The notes under the pieces are model-generated. The model had not been told where the DNA came from. It made no database searches and worked only from the letters and a program-made list of their open reading frames with translations. The translations under genes and the position numbers were made by a program. Source: Aquisalimonas sp. (lineage in GTDB: Bacteria > Pseudomonadota > Gammaproteobacteria > Nitrococcales > Aquisalimonadaceae). Taken from it: a stretch of DNA of 34,471 nucleotides. Within the stretch, counting starts at the first letter, position 1, and each line of letters starts with the position of its first letter. This document shows, piece after piece, positions 31,932 to 34,471 of this stretch. The DNA lies in assembly GCF_007120195.1 (NCBI RefSeq), contig NZ_SKOG01000218.1, forward strand, positions 1-34,471, read 5' to 3'.

Positions 31932-34471
31932 TCAACGTACATCCCCGCCCCCGTCACCGCCGGGCGAATCGACTCCGCCACGGCCGCCTTCGCCCAACTC
32001 GCCCCTTTTGCGTCGGCTGGCGACGAGGCGCGGGGTTTCCGCGCGGCCGTCGGCGCCTTCGATCCGGCCCTCCCACGGCTCTTCGGCCTCGTGCTCGCGT
32101 CCGTCCTGCAGGCCGGAACGGATGTGGACGTCCTGTTGCGGGAAGGAGATGGTAATTCCTGCCTGATTGAACGTCTCGGTGATCGCGAAGTGCAGATCGC
32201 TCTGTACGATCAGGAAAAGGTCGGTCTCGCGAATGAAGCAGCGCAGTTCGAAGTGCATCCCGGAATCCCCAAAGCGGCGGAACAGCGCCAGCGGAACCGG
32301 ATAGCGCACCACGTCCCTGTGCTTCTCGGCGCAGCGCAGCAGCAGGCGCGCGACCTCCTTCGGATCGGTGCCGTATGCCACACGAACGGGAATGATGATG
32401 CGCGCGATGCGGTCCTTGTGCGTCCAGTTCGTCACCGCCGTCGTGATCAGGTCGGAGTTCGGGACGATCACCGCCGAACGGTCGAAGGTCTCGATCTCGG
32501 TGGAGCGAACCGAGATGTGCTTGACGATCCCCTCGTTGCCGCCGACCACGATCCAGTCGCCGACCTTGATCGGCCGCTCGATCAACAGCAAGAGCCCGGC
32601 GACGAAGTTCTCCACCACCGCCCGCAGCCCGAAGCCGATGCCCACCGAGAGTGCGCCCGCCACCAGCGCGAGGTTCGAGAAATCGACGCCCAGCGCGGAG
32701 ATCGATAGCAGGAGCGCGATGCCGACGCCGAGATAGCCGACGCCCGAAGCGATCGAGTTACGCGCGCCGTAATCGAGCTTGGTGTTCGGCAGCACCTTAT
32801 TGGAGAGCCAGCGGCGGAAGATGTTCGTGACGAAGAGCGCCACCGCGAACACGAGCGCTGCCGCCATGATGTCGAACAGGGAGATCGTGACCCCCGCGAC
32901 CTCAACCCCCGAGATGATCTGCCGGGTCCAGATCTCCAGCGTGGTCGCCGGCACGCCGTAAATCAGCAGAAGCAGGTAGACCAGCGGCAGGAAGATCAGG
33001 ACGTCGACGAGAAGCCCGATCCAGAAGTTCGTGAGTTTGTAGCTCGCCACGGAGCCGCCGGCTTCGTGGCGAGCGAAGGCGTGCTGCCCGGATCGCATCC
33101 ACCAGGCGAGCAGACGGTCGATGATTTCGTGCGCGGCTAACCGTATCAAAAGAGCGAAGCCAAGAAGAACTATCGTGATAACGATGCGCGACTGCACGAA
33201 ATAGGCTAAGCGGCTGTAGCCCGCCACGGCGGCAAAGGGCGCCAGAAAGACCATAAGCCGCAGAAGCGCCCGCATCCGGTCTAGCCATTGGCTGCCGCGG
33301 GCTTCCGCGCCGCCCTTGGCCTCTGGGGATTCGGCCTCGGCGCCGGGCACCGGTTCGACCTCTTCACCTGCCTGCACCTTTGCGCCGCGCTGGGACTCCG
33401 CAATCGATCCCACCCAGTAGTCGGGCCGCAGAACCCAGACAAGCTGCATCGCCACGATGGTCGTGATAATCAGGAAGGATACCGCCTCAAGTTCCGGCGT
33501 CAGGCGCCCGGAGCTATAGGCCGTGACCAGCAGCACGCCTGAGAGCGCAATGACCGCCGCCAAGCTCCGGATTGCGTGAAGCAGAGTCCACGCATGGTCC
33601 GGATGCACGGGCAGAATGCGCCAGGCGACCATCCGGGGCGAAAGCGCGGCGCGGCTAAGGCCAGTCACCAGCAGAAAGCCCCCGATCCCGGCGGCGGAGG
33701 CATAAATCAGCGTCGCGAAGTGGCCGGTGAGGAGATCGTAGAAATAGAGCCCCGCCACGACGAAGGCAATGATCACCGCTGGAATGACCGCATTCGCTAA
33801 CCCGTCCGCGAGCGCCGCCACAAGCCTTCGGCCATAGCTTGGGCTTTCTGCCTCGGGCTCGCTGCCAAATCTCCGAATAATCCAGCGCCTGAGCGGCCAG
33901 CCGATCACAACGCCGATGATCGGCACACCAAGAAGAACGCCGAGTCCGCGCCATGGCCTTTCGTGTGTTTCCTGGCGCTCTTCCCACCAGGTCAGCGGCG
34001 CGCGAATGATGAGCGCCACGAAGTTCAGGGCCTCGCTGAAGCCGGACTGCCAGACCTGCGGCGTGACCGGCGGCGGATTTTGGACGAGGATCACTTCGCG
34101 AAAGCGTGCCTGCTCCCACGTCGCGATATCTCCCAGCAGTTCGTTCGCCCTGACGCGCGCCAGATTGGCCTGTCTCGACCTGCCCTCGAAGGTGCTGACC
34201 TGATCGCGCAGATTTTCGCGCAAGCGGGCGATCGTCGCGTCCTCCGCCGGTGCGTCTTCCGCGGGCGGCGGGCCGAGCGCTTCCAGTTGCTGACGCACGG
34301 TGACAAGTCGGGCGACGGCCGTTGCCTGCGCCTGTTCGGCGCCGCTTACGGCGTCTTGAAGGGCGCGCCTCACCTCGTACACATCGTCGGCCAGGAAGTC
34401 GACTTCCAACGCCCGCTCCGCGCGTTCGATCGTGCGCTCCCATTCGGCTTGCCGTTCCTCGAAATCGGGCA
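31932..34471 (-). CDS. MscS-family mechanosensitive channel, DUF3772-type (5' partial)
   Basis: The frame is open to the window end, so the N-terminus is missing; 845 residues are visible. They start with a charged helical, coiled-coil-like domain (EWERTIERAERALEVDFLADDVYEVRRAL and beyond), continue through about ten hydrophobic segments, and end with the MscS core: the pore-lining region near GALSVGIGFGLRAVVENF, the beta domain ERPIKVGDWIVVGG and GIVKHISVRSTEIETFDRS, then VPNSDLITTAVTNWT. A roughly 55-residue polar tail follows. The N-terminal domain resembles DUF3772 of large mechanosensitive channels. The codon that could be read as a start near 34409 is TTG and in-frame coding continues upstream of it. 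The wording recalls alphaproteobacterial homologues, so foreign origin is possible. Confidence 0.85.
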   Translation of the reverse strand, partial: PDFEERQAEWERTIERAERALEVDFLADDVYEVRRALQDAVSGAEQAQATAVARLVTVRQQLEALGPPPAEDAPAEDATIARLRENLRDQVSTFEGRSRQANLARVRANELLGDIATWEQARFREVILVQNPPPVTPQVWQSGFSEALNFVALIIRAPLTWWEERQETHERPWRGLGVLLGVPIIGVVIGWPLRRWIIRRFGSEPEAESPSYGRRLVAALADGLANAVIPAVIIAFVVAGLYFYDLLTGHFATLIYASAAGIGGFLLVTGLSRAALSPRMVAWRILPVHPDHAWTLLHAIRSLAAVIALSGVLLVTAYSSGRLTPELEAVSFLIITTIVAMQLVWVLRPDYWVGSIAESQRGAKVQAGEEVEPVPGAEAESPEAKGGAEARGSQWLDRMRALLRLMVFLAPFAAVAGYSRLAYFVQSRIVITIVLLGFALLIRLAAHEIIDRLLAWWMRSGQHAFARHEAGGSVASYKLTNFWIGLLVDVLIFLPLVYLLLLIYGVPATTLEIWTRQIISGVEVAGVTISLFDIMAAALVFAVALFVTNIFRRWLSNKVLPNTKLDYGARNSIASGVGYLGVGIALLLSISALGVDFSNLALVAGALSVGIGFGLRAVVENFVAGLLLLIERPIKVGDWIVVGGNEGIVKHISVRSTEIETFDRSAVIVPNSDLITTAVTNWTHKDRIARIIIPVRVAYGTDPKEVARLLLRCAEKHRDVVRYPVPLALFRRFGDSGMHFELRCFIRETDLFLIVQSDLHFAITETFNQAGITISFPQQDVHIRSGLQDGREHEAEEPWEGRIEGADGRAETPRLVASRRKRGELGEGGRGGVDSPGGDGGGDVR

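Overview
The window is about 34.5 kb of GC-rich Gram-negative DNA, most likely from a gammaproteobacterium, possibly a halophilic Ectothiorhodospiraceae-like lineage. The support is an LpxH-type lipid A enzyme, a TolC-family protein, a Zur/ZnuABC system with gammaproteobacterial-style Zur operators, sigma70-like promoters and acidic proteins. The lineage is inferred from gene content and style, not from a marker gene. No rRNA, tRNA or CRISPR array was seen.

Layout. Positions 1-164 are a small element with inverted-repeat ends and no transposase, followed by lpxH (258-1004). A leftward catabolic block (7279 to 1087) holds etfB, etfA, a CaiB-type CoA-transferase, a benzoylformate decarboxylase-like ThDP enzyme and a coniferyl-aldehyde-type dehydrogenase. 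Then come zur (with its own operator), a TolC-family gene, a C39-like/TPR lipoprotein, a DUF1244 gene and a membrane/spermidine-synthase fusion, all rightward. Facing them is a zinc-uptake operon (17458 to 13718): a His-rich outer-membrane barrel, znuA, znuC and znuB, overlapping by single bases and preceded by a strong Zur operator that resembles the one at zur. The two loci read as one Zur regulon.

From 17.7 to 27.7 kb lies an acyl-CoA catabolism region: an SDR-kinase pair resembling 4-hydroxyacyl-CoA modules, surE, a MaoC hydratase, and a rightward run of thiolase, two paired acyl-CoA dehydrogenases, a large DmdC-like acyl-CoA dehydrogenase and an adducin/aldolase-II protein. Overlapping divergent promoters separate the hydratase from the thiolase. 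EtfAB at 5.6-7.3 kb would be the natural electron acceptor for these dehydrogenases.

The right end has a patatin-like hydrolase, an orphan membrane protein and a PQQ-type sugar dehydrogenase. It then becomes a scar (30.47-31.93 kb) with a RadC tail fragment, an intact FitAB-type toxin-antitoxin pair and an AAA ATPase pseudogene. The last gene is a large MscS-family channel gene cut by the window end.

The most interesting points are the His-rich barrel in the Zur regulon, the SDR-kinase/dehydrogenase module, the decarboxylase-dehydrogenase-CoA-transferase cluster, the TolC/C39-lipoprotein pair and the decayed island. None is proven to be a new system from sequence alone.
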